From CAYVUI01 sp964454745 (lineage in GTDB: Bacteria > Planctomycetota > Phycisphaerae > Sedimentisphaerales > Anaerohalosphaeraceae), in contig CAYVUI010000001.1 of the NCBI GenBank assembly GCA_964454745.1, positions 45,021 through 109,020 of the forward strand: a DNA stretch of 64,000 nucleotides, in the 5' to 3' direction. Below, in pieces: positions 50,168-59,616 of this stretch (the stretch's first letter is position 1; each line of letters opens with the position of its first letter). The notes beneath the pieces are model-generated. The model made no database searches and was not told where the DNA came from. It saw only the letters and a list, made by a program, of their open reading frames with translations. A program made the position numbers and the translations under genes.

Positions 50168-51026
50168 ACTCAACATCAGCAAAATCCGGCCCCTGATCCA
50201 GATGGCCGTGGAAGAAGACTTCGGCAAAGGCGACCCGACCTCGGAGATCACCATCAAATCCGACTCCAAAATCCGGGCCCACATCGTCACCCGCGAAGAA
50301 ATCGTCGTGGCCGGCATGGAAGTCATCCGCGAAGCACTCAAATGCTACGACCCGGACCTAAAGCTCCGCGTGCATATCCCCGACGGTCAGCGTGCCCATG
50401 TCGCCGACCGCCTGGCGACCATTACCGGCTCGTACCGAACTACCCTCAGTGCCGAACGTGTCGTGCTCAACTTCCTCCAGCGGCTCTGCGGCATCAGCAC
50501 CATGACCTGGAAATTCGTCTCCGCCGTTCGCGGCACCAAGGCAAAAATCTACGACACCCGCAAGACCACCCCCGGCTGGCGAATCCTTGAAAAATATGCC
50601 GTCCGCTGCGGCGGCGGATTCAATCACCGCATGCACCTCGGCGACGCGGTCCTGATTAAGGACAACCACATCGCTGCGATGGGCAAGAACATTTACCCCA
50701 AGCTGAGGAAAATGGTCGAAAAAGCAAAGGCGAACAAAAGCGTCAAGTTCGTCAGCGTCGAAGTCGACCACGTAGACCACCAGCTCAACCATGTACTCAA
50801 AGTTCCCGGCGTCGATGTCGTACTGCTCGACAACATGGGTCAATGGCAGCTTCGTCATGCCGTCGACATGCGAAACGAGATGTGCGGAAAAAAACCCCTG
50901 CTCGAAGCGAGCGGGAATGTCACCCTCTTTAATGTACTGACTGTCGCCCAGTGCGGGATCGACCGTATCGCTATCGGCGCGATCACCCATTCCGCCGCGG
51001 CCGTGGATATCGGGCTGGACATCTAA
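50121..51026 (+). CDS. nadC: Nicotinate-nucleotide pyrophosphorylase
   Basis: NadC (301 residues) makes nicotinate mononucleotide from quinolinate in NAD synthesis. Conserved parts: EDFGKGDPTSE, RTTLSAERVVLNFLQRLCGI, DTRKTTPGWRILEKYAVRCGGG with NHRMHLGDAVLIKDNH, and VDVVLLDNM with ASGNVTLFNV near the end. The start is TTG 50121, after AAAGGAG at ten bases, inside the end of uvrB. The next gene, birA, follows after one base, so this is a uvrB-nadC-birA operon. Confidence 0.95.
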   Translation: MSVLVTDKKIVGKPPKLNISKIRPLIQMAVEEDFGKGDPTSEITIKSDSKIRAHIVTREEIVVAGMEVIREALKCYDPDLKLRVHIPDGQRAHVADRLATITGSYRTTLSAERVVLNFLQRLCGISTMTWKFVSAVRGTKAKIYDTRKTTPGWRILEKYAVRCGGGFNHRMHLGDAVLIKDNHIAAMGKNIYPKLRKMVEKAKANKSVKFVSVEVDHVDHQLNHVLKVPGVDVVLLDNMGQWQLRHAVDMRNEMCGKKPLLEASGNVTLFNVLTVAQCGIDRIAIGAITHSAAAVDIGLDI

Positions 51027-51027
51027 A

Positions 51028-51840
51028 ATGACCCCGCAAAGCAATCCGTCCTGCACAGAGCCCTGCCCGCTCGTCCACGATGAGATTGCCAGCCGGCTCA
51101 ATACCCGCTGGTTGGGGCACAAGCTGGTCATTTACAAATCCACTGCCAGCACCTCCGACCTCGCACGCCGGTACCTGAACGATCCGAAGGCCCACGGCCT
51201 GACCCTCTTGGCCGAACACCAGTCCGCCGGCAGGGGCCGACGCGGAAACACCTGGCTCGCCAAACCCGGGCAATCCATCCTCGCTTCCATTATCCTGAAA
51301 AATATTGATCTTAATCCCGAGCTTTTGTCTCTTACAATCCCCGCGGCTTTGCATAATACCCTGTCCGAAATCAGCGATCCCCCGCTTCAAATCAAATGGC
51401 CCAACGATATCGTCGCTCAAACCCGCAAGCTCGCAGGCGTCCTGATTGAATCCCCCCTGCCGGGTACCTGGATCGTCGGCATCGGCATCAACTGCCTCCA
51501 GCAGCCCGAAGACTTCCACCCCCTGCCCGAGGGCTCCGCCGTCAGCCTGCAAATGCTTACCAAGCATCCCATCTGCCGCAGCCACATCGCCGCCGGCCTG
51601 CTCAATACGCTTGAACAAACCCTCATCGACGCCAAAAACAATCCCCAGAAGATCATCAACCTGTGCAAAACACAATCCGCCCTGCTCAACCAGCGGATTA
51701 CCCTTGAATACGAAAACCAAGCCTACACCGGCCAGTGCATCGACATCGACCCCCTCCACGGCCTGGTCCTGGTCCTCGACCGCGGACCGCTCAAAGCTTT
51801 CGAGGCATATAAAACACACAATATCCAATGGAACCTATAA
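51028..51840 (+). CDS. birA: Biotin-[acetyl-CoA-carboxylase] ligase
   Basis: A 270-residue biotin protein ligase without the N-terminal DNA-binding domain. Motifs: STASTSDLARR, EHQSAGRGRRGNTWLA (biotin and ATP site), IKWPNDIVAQTRKLAGVLIES and IVGIGINCLQQ. It attaches biotin to the carboxylase carrier. Because no HTH is present it should not be a repressor of biotin genes. It follows nadC after one base and precedes the DUF5703-like lipoprotein by ten bases. Confidence 0.94.
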   Translation: MTPQSNPSCTEPCPLVHDEIASRLNTRWLGHKLVIYKSTASTSDLARRYLNDPKAHGLTLLAEHQSAGRGRRGNTWLAKPGQSILASIILKNIDLNPELLSLTIPAALHNTLSEISDPPLQIKWPNDIVAQTRKLAGVLIESPLPGTWIVGIGINCLQQPEDFHPLPEGSAVSLQMLTKHPICRSHIAAGLLNTLEQTLIDAKNNPQKIINLCKTQSALLNQRITLEYENQAYTGQCIDIDPLHGLVLVLDRGPLKAFEAYKTHNIQWNL

Positions 51841-51850
51841 GGAGAAAACC

Positions 51851-54169
51851 ATGAAACGCAGCACAATCCTCACCACCGCAGTCATAACACTCCTGGCGAT
51901 CACCCTGACCGGCTGTTTTGAATCCGCTCACACCGACAAGAAGCACGCCCCCCAATGGGTCTCCCAATACGACGTGACATGGAACAGCCCCGGCAAAACC
52001 TCCGCCGATTCCATGCCCACCGGCAACGGCCGCGTCGGCCTCAACGTCTGGACCGAACCCAACGGCGACATCGTCTTCTACATCTCCAAAACGGACGCCT
52101 TCAGCGAAAACAACCGCATCCTCAAGCTCGGCCGCGTTCGCCTTTCCATACAAGACCTGACATTCACCCCGCCCTTTGAGCAGAAACTCGACCTGAAGAA
52201 CAACCAAATCATCATCACCTCCGGCCCGCAAAACGCGCAAAGCAAGACCGTCATCTGGGTCGATGCCAACCACGACATCATCCACGTTGAATCCGACCTC
52301 GCCAGGCCTGCAAACGCCAAACTCGATCTCGAAGTCTGGCGGACCCAAAAACGCAAATTCCGCGGCTGCGAAGTCTTTAGCTGCTGGACCCTGACGGGCT
52401 TTAATCCCCAAATCGCCGGCAAAGATTACTGGCTCTGGCCCGATACGATCGAAAACACCCCGGACAATTCCCTGCTCTGGTACCACCGAAACCAGGATAC
52501 CGTCTGGGACATCGGCATGAAGCTCCAGGGCCTCGAATCCGTTATGCACAAATTTGACGATCCCCTGATCCATCGCACCTTCGGCGGGACAATCCATTCC
52601 AAACAGCTAACCAAAACCTCTCCCACGACCCTGCAAACACAACAGCCGCAAAAACACCTGCATATCCAAATCCCCGTACTCACTGAGCAGACACAGACCA
52701 TCGACCAGTGGAAACAATCGCTCGAAACCCTGTACACCTCGTATCAGAAAATCCCGCTCAATAAGCACCGCAAACAGCACCGGGATTCCTGGCACAATTT
52801 CTGGAACCAAAGCTTTATCATCCCCACCGGCACAGAAGATGCCCTTGCCGTAGGCCGCGGTTACCAGCTCCAGCGGTTCATGAACGCCTGTTCCGGCAAA
52901 GGACCGCTCGCGATCAAATTCAACGGCTCGATCTTCACCTTTGACCCGATCAAGGGCGAAGACGGCAAATACATCGGCGTATTCAACCATACGGATGAAT
53001 ACCTCGACCCGGACTACCGCAACTGGGGCGGCGACTACTGGTGGCAGAACACCCGCCTGCCCTACTGGTCCATGCTCAAAACCGGCGATTTTGAACTCAT
53101 GCGCCCCATGTTCGAGATGTACTTTGACATGCGGCCGCTCGCCAGGGAACGCGCACGCCTCTGGTACGGAAAAGAGGGCCTGTTTTTACCCGAAACCATC
53201 ACCTTCTGGGGCCTGCACTCTTACGGCGACTATGGCTGGAATCGCACGAACATGGAACCCTGGCAGGTCGCCAACGCGTATATTAACTATTACTGGCAAG
53301 GCGGGCTCGAACTGTCCTGGATGATGATCCAGTACGTCGAGCACACAAAAGATATGCAATTCGCCAAAGACCGCATGATCCCATGGGCCATGGACGTGCT
53401 GACCTTCTACCGCCAGCGATACGCCACCGGCCCCGACGGCAAACTCCTGCTCGATCCGAGCCGCGCACTGGAAACCTACTTTACCGCAACCAATCCCGCA
53501 ACTGACATCGCCGGGCTAACCGCGGTAACCGAGGGCCTGCTGCAATACGCTGACCTGATGACCACCGAGCAGCAGCAATTCGTCCGCAAGCTTAAATCCA
53601 TACTCCCCGATCTGCCTACCCGGCAGGTAGACGGCAAAACCATCATCGCACCTGCCGGCGAATACAGCGAACGCAAGAACATGGAAAACCCGGAACTCTA
53701 CCCGGTGTTCCCCTATCAGCTTCACTGCGCGGTAAACGGCGATCTCGCCCTTGCGCAGCGAACCTTTAAAAACCGAATGATGGTCGCTACCGGCGGCTGG
53801 TTCCAGGATGCAATCAACGCCGCCTCTGTCGCCCTTCCAGATGACGCGAAAAAAGACCTCGTAAAGAACTTCACTACCACCTTGCCGCAGGTCCGCTTTC
53901 CGGCATTCTGGGGCCCCAATTACGACTGGATCCCCGATCAGGACCACGGCGGCGTTTCCATGATAGCCCTGCAGAAAATGCTCATGCAGACCCGCGACGA
54001 TAAAATCCTGCTTCTGCCCGCATGGCCCCAAGATTGGAACGTCGATTTCAAGCTCCATGCCCCTCATGACACCGTCATCGAAGGTACTTATCAGGATGGC
54101 CAGCTTACCATCCACAGCGTAACACCTGCCAGTCGTAAAAAGGACATTAGAATCTTCCCGTACAAGTAG
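51851..54169 (+). CDS. DUF5703-type lipoprotein, glycosidase-like
   Basis: A 772-residue lipoprotein. The signal ends in a lipobox (AITLTGC). Residues about 33-270 match a DUF5703-type N-terminal beta domain (VSQYDVTWNSPGKTSADSM, GNGRVGLNVWTEPNGDIVFY), and the rest resembles an (alpha/alpha)6-barrel of the GH95/GH65-like superfamily, with WGGDYWWQNTRLPYW and HSYGDYGWNRTNMEPWQ. The function is probably cleavage of a sugar polymer, on the outside face. The true start is ATG 51851 (GGAG upstream); the frame is open far upstream inside birA. No catalytic residues are proven. Confidence 0.8.
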   Translation: MKRSTILTTAVITLLAITLTGCFESAHTDKKHAPQWVSQYDVTWNSPGKTSADSMPTGNGRVGLNVWTEPNGDIVFYISKTDAFSENNRILKLGRVRLSIQDLTFTPPFEQKLDLKNNQIIITSGPQNAQSKTVIWVDANHDIIHVESDLARPANAKLDLEVWRTQKRKFRGCEVFSCWTLTGFNPQIAGKDYWLWPDTIENTPDNSLLWYHRNQDTVWDIGMKLQGLESVMHKFDDPLIHRTFGGTIHSKQLTKTSPTTLQTQQPQKHLHIQIPVLTEQTQTIDQWKQSLETLYTSYQKIPLNKHRKQHRDSWHNFWNQSFIIPTGTEDALAVGRGYQLQRFMNACSGKGPLAIKFNGSIFTFDPIKGEDGKYIGVFNHTDEYLDPDYRNWGGDYWWQNTRLPYWSMLKTGDFELMRPMFEMYFDMRPLARERARLWYGKEGLFLPETITFWGLHSYGDYGWNRTNMEPWQVANAYINYYWQGGLELSWMMIQYVEHTKDMQFAKDRMIPWAMDVLTFYRQRYATGPDGKLLLDPSRALETYFTATNPATDIAGLTAVTEGLLQYADLMTTEQQQFVRKLKSILPDLPTRQVDGKTIIAPAGEYSERKNMENPELYPVFPYQLHCAVNGDLALAQRTFKNRMMVATGGWFQDAINAASVALPDDAKKDLVKNFTTTLPQVRFPAFWGPNYDWIPDQDHGGVSMIALQKMLMQTRDDKILLLPAWPQDWNVDFKLHAPHDTVIEGTYQDGQLTIHSVTPASRKKDIRIFPYK

Positions 54170-54432
54170 AACCCCAAAACCGGTACCGAAAGAGAATAGA
54201 AAATATCTACAATAACGGCTGTATCACCATAAGTCGTTTTCACAGCCACTTCCTGTTCGTTTGGGTTCCTTTTAGATCGTATTGTAGCATTTTGGACTTG
54301 TAATTCTACCGCATTCTCCCTAATATCAATTTGTAAGTAACCAGAATTCAGTTTATGATTCTTAAGCAGGCAATCTAAGTAAAAATCGAAACTCGCAGGC
54401 AGCCCAGCCGCCTGACCAAGATCGGAGAAAAA
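54170..54432 (-). pseudogene. Startless open frame in the gap before lpdA
   Basis: The minus strand has a frame without stop over this gap (about 87 codons, continuing antisense to 54091). It reads protein-like: SFDFYLDCLLKNHKLNSGYL, IDIRENAVELQVQNATI and YGDTAVIVDIFYSLSVP. No ATG, GTG or TTG is found in it upstream, and a stop lies at 54433-54435. The gap is more AT-rich than its neighbours. I read it as the remnant of a transferred or deleted gene; chance is possible. No family is recognised. Confidence 0.35.
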
Positions 54433-54434
54433 CT

Positions 54435-55814
54435 ATGGCACAGCAGTATGACGTCGCCGTCATCGGCGCAGGACCCGGCGGATATTCAGCCGCAATTCGA
54501 GCCGCTCAAAACAATCTCAAAACGATCATCTTCGAAAAACAATACATGGGCGGAACCTGCCTCAACGTCGGTTGCATACCCTCCAAGGCTCTGCTCGGTT
54601 CGGCGCATTTTCTCACGCTGGCCCGCCATGCGAACCTTATGGGCCTTGATATCCAGGGACTTTCGCCCAACTGGAAAAAAATGCAGGCCCGAAAGGATGC
54701 CATCGTCACCGGCTTTACCAAGGGCGTCACCGGGCTCGTCCAGGCCAATAACATCGATCTCGTCGAAGAAAAGGCCATCGTCACCGCTCCGGGCAAAATC
54801 AAAACCGATTCCGGCACTGAATACCAGGCTAAAAACATCATCATTGCCTCCGGTTCGGTCCCGGTCAATATCCCCGCCTTTCCCTTCGATTACAAAACCA
54901 TCATCTCCAGCACCGAGGCACTGTCCCTGCCCGAGATTCCGTCGAGCATGGTCATCATCGGCGGCGGCGTGATCGGCTGTGAGATGGCCTGCATTTACGC
55001 ATCGCTGGGTGCCAAAGTCACCATCGTCGAAGCACTGGATAACCTGCTGCCCAACGAAGACGACTGGGTCGGCAAAACCCTCATCAAGGAATTCAAGAAA
55101 ATCGGCATCGACTCCAAAGTCTCCCAGAAGGTCACCTCCGTGGATACCAACGCAAACGGGGCCACCGTCAACCTCGAATCCGGCGATAAGCTCCCGGCCG
55201 ACATCGTGCTCGTCGCGGTAGGCCGAAAAGCCGCCCCGGATCCCGAGACCGTCGAAAACCTCGGTCTGGAACTCGATCACGGCAAGATCACAATCGACAA
55301 CAAGATGAAAACCAACGTGGACGGCGTCTACGCCATCGGCGATGTCGTCGGTACGACCTATCTCGCACACGGCGCATTTCAGGAAGCGGAAATCGCCGTT
55401 GCCAATATCGCCGGCCACGACGAGACCATGGAAGACTATCACATGATCCCCCGCGCGGTTTACAGCTTCCCGGAAGTCGCCTCCGTGGGCCGATCCGAGA
55501 AAAAATGCATGGAAATGGGCATCGACATCGAGGTCGGCAAGGCCCCCTTCCGGTCCAACGGCAGAAGCGTCGCCCACAACGAGACCACCGGCGAGATCCG
55601 CGTCATCCGCCGGAAAGACTCCCAGGAAGTCCTCGGCGTCTCTATGGTCGGGGCGACCGTCACCGAAATGCTCGCCGCGGCCAGGGCACTGCTAGGCACC
55701 AAAGAACCAATTGAAAAAATCTGTTTCGCCCATCCAACCGTCTCCGAGGTACTCAAAGAGGCGTGGGAAGATGCATTTGGGATCAGTATCCATGTTCCGC
55801 CCAAAAAAACCTGA
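54435..55814 (+). CDS. lpdA: Dihydrolipoyl dehydrogenase
   Basis: A 459-residue flavoprotein (E3) that reoxidises dihydrolipoyl groups of 2-oxo acid dehydrogenases or the glycine cleavage system. FAD site VIGAGPGGYSAAIRA, the redox-active disulfide in GGTCLNVGCIPSKAL, NAD site MVIIGGGVIGCEMACIYASLG, the second FAD site VDGVYAIGDVV, and the catalytic His-Glu pair in CFAHPTVSEVLKEAWEDA. It begins a lpdA-lipB-lipA cluster, so lipoate synthesis and use are linked. GGAG precedes the ATG by seven bases. Confidence 0.96.
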   Translation: MAQQYDVAVIGAGPGGYSAAIRAAQNNLKTIIFEKQYMGGTCLNVGCIPSKALLGSAHFLTLARHANLMGLDIQGLSPNWKKMQARKDAIVTGFTKGVTGLVQANNIDLVEEKAIVTAPGKIKTDSGTEYQAKNIIIASGSVPVNIPAFPFDYKTIISSTEALSLPEIPSSMVIIGGGVIGCEMACIYASLGAKVTIVEALDNLLPNEDDWVGKTLIKEFKKIGIDSKVSQKVTSVDTNANGATVNLESGDKLPADIVLVAVGRKAAPDPETVENLGLELDHGKITIDNKMKTNVDGVYAIGDVVGTTYLAHGAFQEAEIAVANIAGHDETMEDYHMIPRAVYSFPEVASVGRSEKKCMEMGIDIEVGKAPFRSNGRSVAHNETTGEIRVIRRKDSQEVLGVSMVGATVTEMLAAARALLGTKEPIEKICFAHPTVSEVLKEAWEDAFGISIHVPPKKT

Positions 55815-55916
55815 ATTCTCAGATGACTTCAGCATGATTTCCCGTTATAGTTACTAAAATCCCGTATTTTACGTATAAAATGGGTACAGTAGTAAAAAAA
55901 CAAACTGAGGTCGAGT

Positions 55917-56606
55917 TTGTATCAAAACCGTAAAAAAGCTGATCTGAGAATTTACGACTGCGGCACCAGCGCCTATCGCGACATGCTCAAGCTCCAGCAC
56001 GACATGTGCCGGCACCGCTGGCAGGACAAAATCCCCAATACCGTCCTGCTCGTTGAACACCCTCCTGTGATCACTCTGGGCGCCCGTCAGAGCGAAAACA
56101 AGCTCCTCACAGACCCCGACAAGCTCCGCGAAGAGGGGATCGAGGTCAACCAGATTCGCCGCGGTGGCGGCTCAACCGCGCACAATCCCGGACAAGTCGT
56201 CCTCTACCCGATTCTCAAGCTCAAATCCCTCGGGCTAAGTGTCAATGAGTACATCCGGGAGCTCGAGGATATCGGCATTGAGCTGCTGCTCCGCCAGGGC
56301 CTCAAAACCGAGATTAAAAAAGGATTCCCCGGAATCTGGACCCCGGAAGGCAGGAAAATCGCATCTATTGGTGTCCAGCTTAAAAAATGGTGCACCATGC
56401 ACGGCCTGGCGGTCAATATCTCCAACGACCTGTCCATTTTCTCCAACATGGTGCCCTGCGGCATCGACAACGTCCAGATGACCAGCCTGCTCGCCGAAAC
56501 CACTGAGCACGTCTCCATGGACGTCATCAAAAAAACTCTCATCGACATCATCATTGAGCACTGGTCCCTGGATTCCGAAACGCAGGAAGAAAAGGAATCC
56601 GTATGA
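55917..56606 (+). CDS. lipB: Octanoyl-[ACP]-protein N-octanoyltransferase
   Basis: LipB (229 residues) moves octanoate from ACP to lipoyl domains. Conserved parts: LLVEHPPVITLGARQ, IRRGGGSTAHNPGQVVLYPI with the conserved His, and GIWTPEGRKIASIGVQLKKWCTMHG. A catalytic lysine (KIASIG) and Cys near the end (MVPCGID) are present. The start is TTG 55917, with GAGG seven bases before. It overlaps lipA by four bases (ATGA) and completes a lipoate operon. Confidence 0.94.
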   Translation: MYQNRKKADLRIYDCGTSAYRDMLKLQHDMCRHRWQDKIPNTVLLVEHPPVITLGARQSENKLLTDPDKLREEGIEVNQIRRGGGSTAHNPGQVVLYPILKLKSLGLSVNEYIRELEDIGIELLLRQGLKTEIKKGFPGIWTPEGRKIASIGVQLKKWCTMHGLAVNISNDLSIFSNMVPCGIDNVQMTSLLAETTEHVSMDVIKKTLIDIIIEHWSLDSETQEEKESV

Positions 56607-57463
56607 AAAACACCGGCAGGCTCGCTCCCTGGCTCAAAAGACCTCTGGGCAGCGGAACCCAGTTCCAGCAGACCACCGCAGCGCTCAATGACCTGGCCAT
56701 CGAAACCATCTGCACCAATGCCAACTGCCCCAACCAGGGCCAGTGCTGGTCCCGCGGAACTGCCACGGTGCTGATCCTCGGCAATATCTGCACACGCAAC
56801 TGCAAATTCTGCTCGGTACCGCACGGCAAACCCCTGCCGCCCGATCCCGAGGAACCCCAGCGAGTCGCAGACCTGTGCAAAAAAATCGGCATCAAATACC
56901 TCGTCATCACCTCCGTAGACCGCGATGACCTGCCCGACGGCGGGGCCTCGCATTTCCGTGATGTAATGGCCACCTGCCGCGACCAGATCGAGAATATCGA
57001 ATTCGAGATTCTCACCCCGGATTTCCGCGATTGTCCTGAAAAAGCCGTCGATATACTCCACCAAGCCGCCCCCTTCGTGTTCGGCCACAATATCGAAACC
57101 GTCCCCGAGCTGTACCCCGTTGCCCGTCCCGGCGGAAGTTACCGGCGTTCGCTCGATCTGCTGAAAATGGTAAAGGAAAAATTCCCCGATACCCCCACAA
57201 AATCCAGCATTATGCTCGGACTGGGCGAAACAAAAGAACAGGTCGATCAGGTCCTCCGCGACCTTCGCGAAGCCAAAGTAGACCGCCTTGCCCTCGGTCA
57301 GTACCTACGCCCCTCCAAACAGTCTCTCGAAGTTGTGGAGTTTATCGAGCCGGAAATCTTCGACCAGTGGAAGCACCGCGCAAAGGAATTGGGCTTTACC
57401 TGGGTGATGTCCTCGCCGTTTACACGCTCCTCTTTCCACGCCGAGGAAAAAGAAACCTTTTAA
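56603..57463 (+). CDS. lipA: Lipoyl synthase
   Basis: LipA (286 residues) inserts two sulfur atoms into octanoyl groups. Both cluster motifs are present: CTNANCPNQGQCW (auxiliary cluster, CX4CX5C) and CTRNCKFC (radical SAM). GHNIETVPELYP and SIMLGLGET are further family parts, and the C-terminal serine motif SSPFTRSSFHA ends it. It overlaps lipB by four bases. AAGGAA precedes the ATG. Confidence 0.97.
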   Translation: MKNTGRLAPWLKRPLGSGTQFQQTTAALNDLAIETICTNANCPNQGQCWSRGTATVLILGNICTRNCKFCSVPHGKPLPPDPEEPQRVADLCKKIGIKYLVITSVDRDDLPDGGASHFRDVMATCRDQIENIEFEILTPDFRDCPEKAVDILHQAAPFVFGHNIETVPELYPVARPGGSYRRSLDLLKMVKEKFPDTPTKSSIMLGLGETKEQVDQVLRDLREAKVDRLALGQYLRPSKQSLEVVEFIEPEIFDQWKHRAKELGFTWVMSSPFTRSSFHAEEKETF

Positions 57464-57478
57464 AGACCCTGTCCCTGT

Positions 57479-58441
57479 TTACACACCTTCACGGAAAAAC
57501 TGGAAAATCCGGTCATCCGCCAGCGGCGGCACTTCATGCGCAAAATCGGGGAAAACCATCGCTTCTTTTTTTGCCGGGATCGCGTTAAATGCTGCAAACT
57601 GGCTCGAAGGAGGACAGATATTGTCACGAAGCGTCAGCGCGATCAGCGTCTGCGCCTCGATCCGTTTGGCCAGGTGATGGCCGTCAATGTATCCGAGCCG
57701 CTCAAAAATCATCGCCTCCCGTTCGTGCAGTGGATCAAACTGCCGGAAGAAGTACTTCAGTTCACTGTACGGGTCCGTCTCCAGGTCCATTTCCCACACC
57801 CGCTGATAATCGCACAAAAACGGCACTTGCGGCGCAATTTTCCAGATTCGCTTTTCCAATCCCGCACATGCCAGGGTAAGTCCGCCGCCCTGCGAGCCCC
57901 CCGCGGCACACACTTTTGTCTCATCCACCTCATCGAGACCCATCACCACCCGCGCAAGCTGCACCGTATCCAGGTATATCTGACGGAACGCAAGGTTCTC
58001 TGGCTTGTCATCCAAACCCCGAATGATGTGCCCCTTATAAGTCGTACCCTCCACAATACACGGATCGTTGCTCGCACCCCCCTGCCCCCGGCAGTCCATC
58101 GCCGCGGTAACAAATCCCTCACTTGCCCAGCCAAGATACCCCGGCCAACTGCCGCTTCGGCCTGTGTATCCATGGAAATGGCACACCCCCGGGCAATCTT
58201 TTTTCGCGCCCTTCGGGATCAGCAGCTTCGCATAAATCCGCCCGCCCCGCACAGAATTGTAATACAAATCGTAACAAACCGCCGCTTTCGTCTCAAATCC
58301 GGCCTTTTTCATCTCCGGCTTCGGATCCACACTCGAAAGCTCATCGAGCGCATCTGCCCAGAATTGGTCAAAATCCTTCGGTCTCGGATTTGTACCCTTA
58401 TACTCCCAAAGCTTCTCAAGAGGCATATCAACGACAGCCAT
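57479..58441 (-). CDS. CE7-family acetyl xylan esterase-like hydrolase
   Basis: A 320-residue alpha/beta hydrolase of carbohydrate esterase family 7 (acetyl xylan esterase/cephalosporin C deacetylase). Catalytic Ser is in CAAGGSQGGGLTLA, Asp in ALTLRDNICPPSS, and His in FPDFAHEVPPL. HFHGYTGRSG forms the oxyanion region. It removes acetyl groups from sugars. No signal peptide is seen, so it may act in the cytoplasm on imported oligosaccharides. It is convergent with lipA. Confidence 0.9.
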   Translation of the reverse strand: MAVVDMPLEKLWEYKGTNPRPKDFDQFWADALDELSSVDPKPEMKKAGFETKAAVCYDLYYNSVRGGRIYAKLLIPKGAKKDCPGVCHFHGYTGRSGSWPGYLGWASEGFVTAAMDCRGQGGASNDPCIVEGTTYKGHIIRGLDDKPENLAFRQIYLDTVQLARVVMGLDEVDETKVCAAGGSQGGGLTLACAGLEKRIWKIAPQVPFLCDYQRVWEMDLETDPYSELKYFFRQFDPLHEREAMIFERLGYIDGHHLAKRIEAQTLIALTLRDNICPPSSQFAAFNAIPAKKEAMVFPDFAHEVPPLADDRIFQFFREGV

Positions 58442-58464
58442 ACACCAACTCCCTTACAAAAAAA

Positions 58465-59289
58465 TCAATTCATCCCCAGCCGGCGAAGTGTCGCCTTCGA
58501 CCACTTACCTGACCGCGTCTGGGCCATCACCAGAAGCACAAATGCCACCAGCCAGAAGCCGCAAAAGCGAATCAGCGTCACGATTTCACCCATCATCGTA
58601 CCGCTCCAGTCCCCGCAAAGCAGCTCTCCGGGGCCAAACAAAACCCCTCCGCAAACACCCCGCAGAAAATTCTGCCACGGCAACAGCAGCACCCATACCA
58701 GCGACGCCCGGAAAAAAGCAACCGAAACATGAGCGATGCCGCCAAGCCGTCCGGCAATGGAAATCTGAAGGCAAACCAGTAACGCGATGGCATACAGCGT
58801 CACACTGAGCATCGCGGCAAAATTACAGATCTTGACCGCATAGAAAACCACTTTCCAACTGACAATTCCCTCCGTGACTTCCCCAGCCGCCTTTACAGGG
58901 GCCGGCGACTCGCTGTCTGCCTCCATGGACGGCTCCACACTTTCCACCGCTGCGTCCGCAGATTTCGCAATCCCCTCCTGCATTTTATCGGACTTTTGGG
59001 GCACCGCTGCCTCAAGATCCGGTATCGGATCCGTTGCCGCAACAGGCTCATCAGCCTTTTCTTCGCCGAAAAGAACGGGGTACGTTCCCCAGGTCAGCGG
59101 ACAATCCATACCTTTCTTGTCCACATAACCAAGGTGCTCGACCCAGAAAAGCCCCTGCAAGAGCAGCAGAGACAGCAATGTAATCCAGAAAAGAAGATTC
59201 TTTAGCCCTTTAAATGTCGAGACCGCCTCAAAACAGTCTGTCGTGCCTACCATTTTCTCCGGTGAACTGCTGTTGGAATTCTCAGCCAT
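58465..59289 (-). CDS. Unknown multi-helix membrane protein
   Basis: A 274-residue protein with about four or five hydrophobic segments (NLLFWITLLSLLLLQGLFWV, ICNFAAMLSVTLYAIALLVC, SLVWVLLLPWQNF, LIRFCGFWLVAFVLLV) and a central acidic, serine-rich region outside the membrane. It resembles no family that I recognise; such proteins are common in Planctomycetota. The start is ATG 59289, since AGGAG lies seven bases upstream; the frame is open to 59346. It follows the CE7 esterase gene upstream on the same strand, by 23 bases. Confidence 0.7.
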   Translation of the reverse strand: MAENSNSSSPEKMVGTTDCFEAVSTFKGLKNLLFWITLLSLLLLQGLFWVEHLGYVDKKGMDCPLTWGTYPVLFGEEKADEPVAATDPIPDLEAAVPQKSDKMQEGIAKSADAAVESVEPSMEADSESPAPVKAAGEVTEGIVSWKVVFYAVKICNFAAMLSVTLYAIALLVCLQISIAGRLGGIAHVSVAFFRASLVWVLLLPWQNFLRGVCGGVLFGPGELLCGDWSGTMMGEIVTLIRFCGFWLVAFVLLVMAQTRSGKWSKATLRRLGMN

Positions 59290-59440
59290 TTCGGACTCCT
59301 CTTTCACATTCCAGTCCAGTTTAATTTTATCATCTTGCTGATCCATGATCGCGTACCCGAAATAAACAGCTTTTCCGGTCTCAGCGGGCTAAAATCCCGC
59401 CAAAACTCTGCAAAACCATCATAATCCCTTCATTTCAACA

Positions 59441-59480
59441 TGTCCAAAGATATTCAGGACGAAAATCCTTAATATGGACA
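59441..59480. repeat. Inverted repeat in the gap before the SurA_N-like gene
   Basis: TGTCC...GGACA with inner ATATT/AATAT and AGGA/TCCT arms around CGAAAA, about 30 bases upstream of the promoter. It can fold as a hairpin on either strand. Confidence 0.5.
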
Positions 59481-59508
59481 AGAAATAACCTCTATTCAAA
59501 ACTTTTTC

Positions 59509-59536
59509 TTGCTTTTTTCCCGTCTCTTTCTATATT
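59509..59536 (+). promoter_or_regulatory. Sigma-70 type promoter of the SurA_N-like gene
   Basis: TTGCTT (59509-59514), 16 bases, TATATT (59531-59536), about 80 bases ahead of ATG 59617. Confidence 0.6.
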
Positions 59537-59616
59537 GTGGAATTCTTATTGATTTATAGATGGATAGTAGAGAAATCGGCGATTAAAAGCCTGAACTTTC
59601 AGAAAAAGGCAAGGAT

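Noticed and set aside
51446..51850. Long N-terminal extension of the DUF5703-type lipoprotein frame
   Set aside because: It is a shadow of birA; the lipoprotein signal starts at ATG 51851 with a ribosome site.
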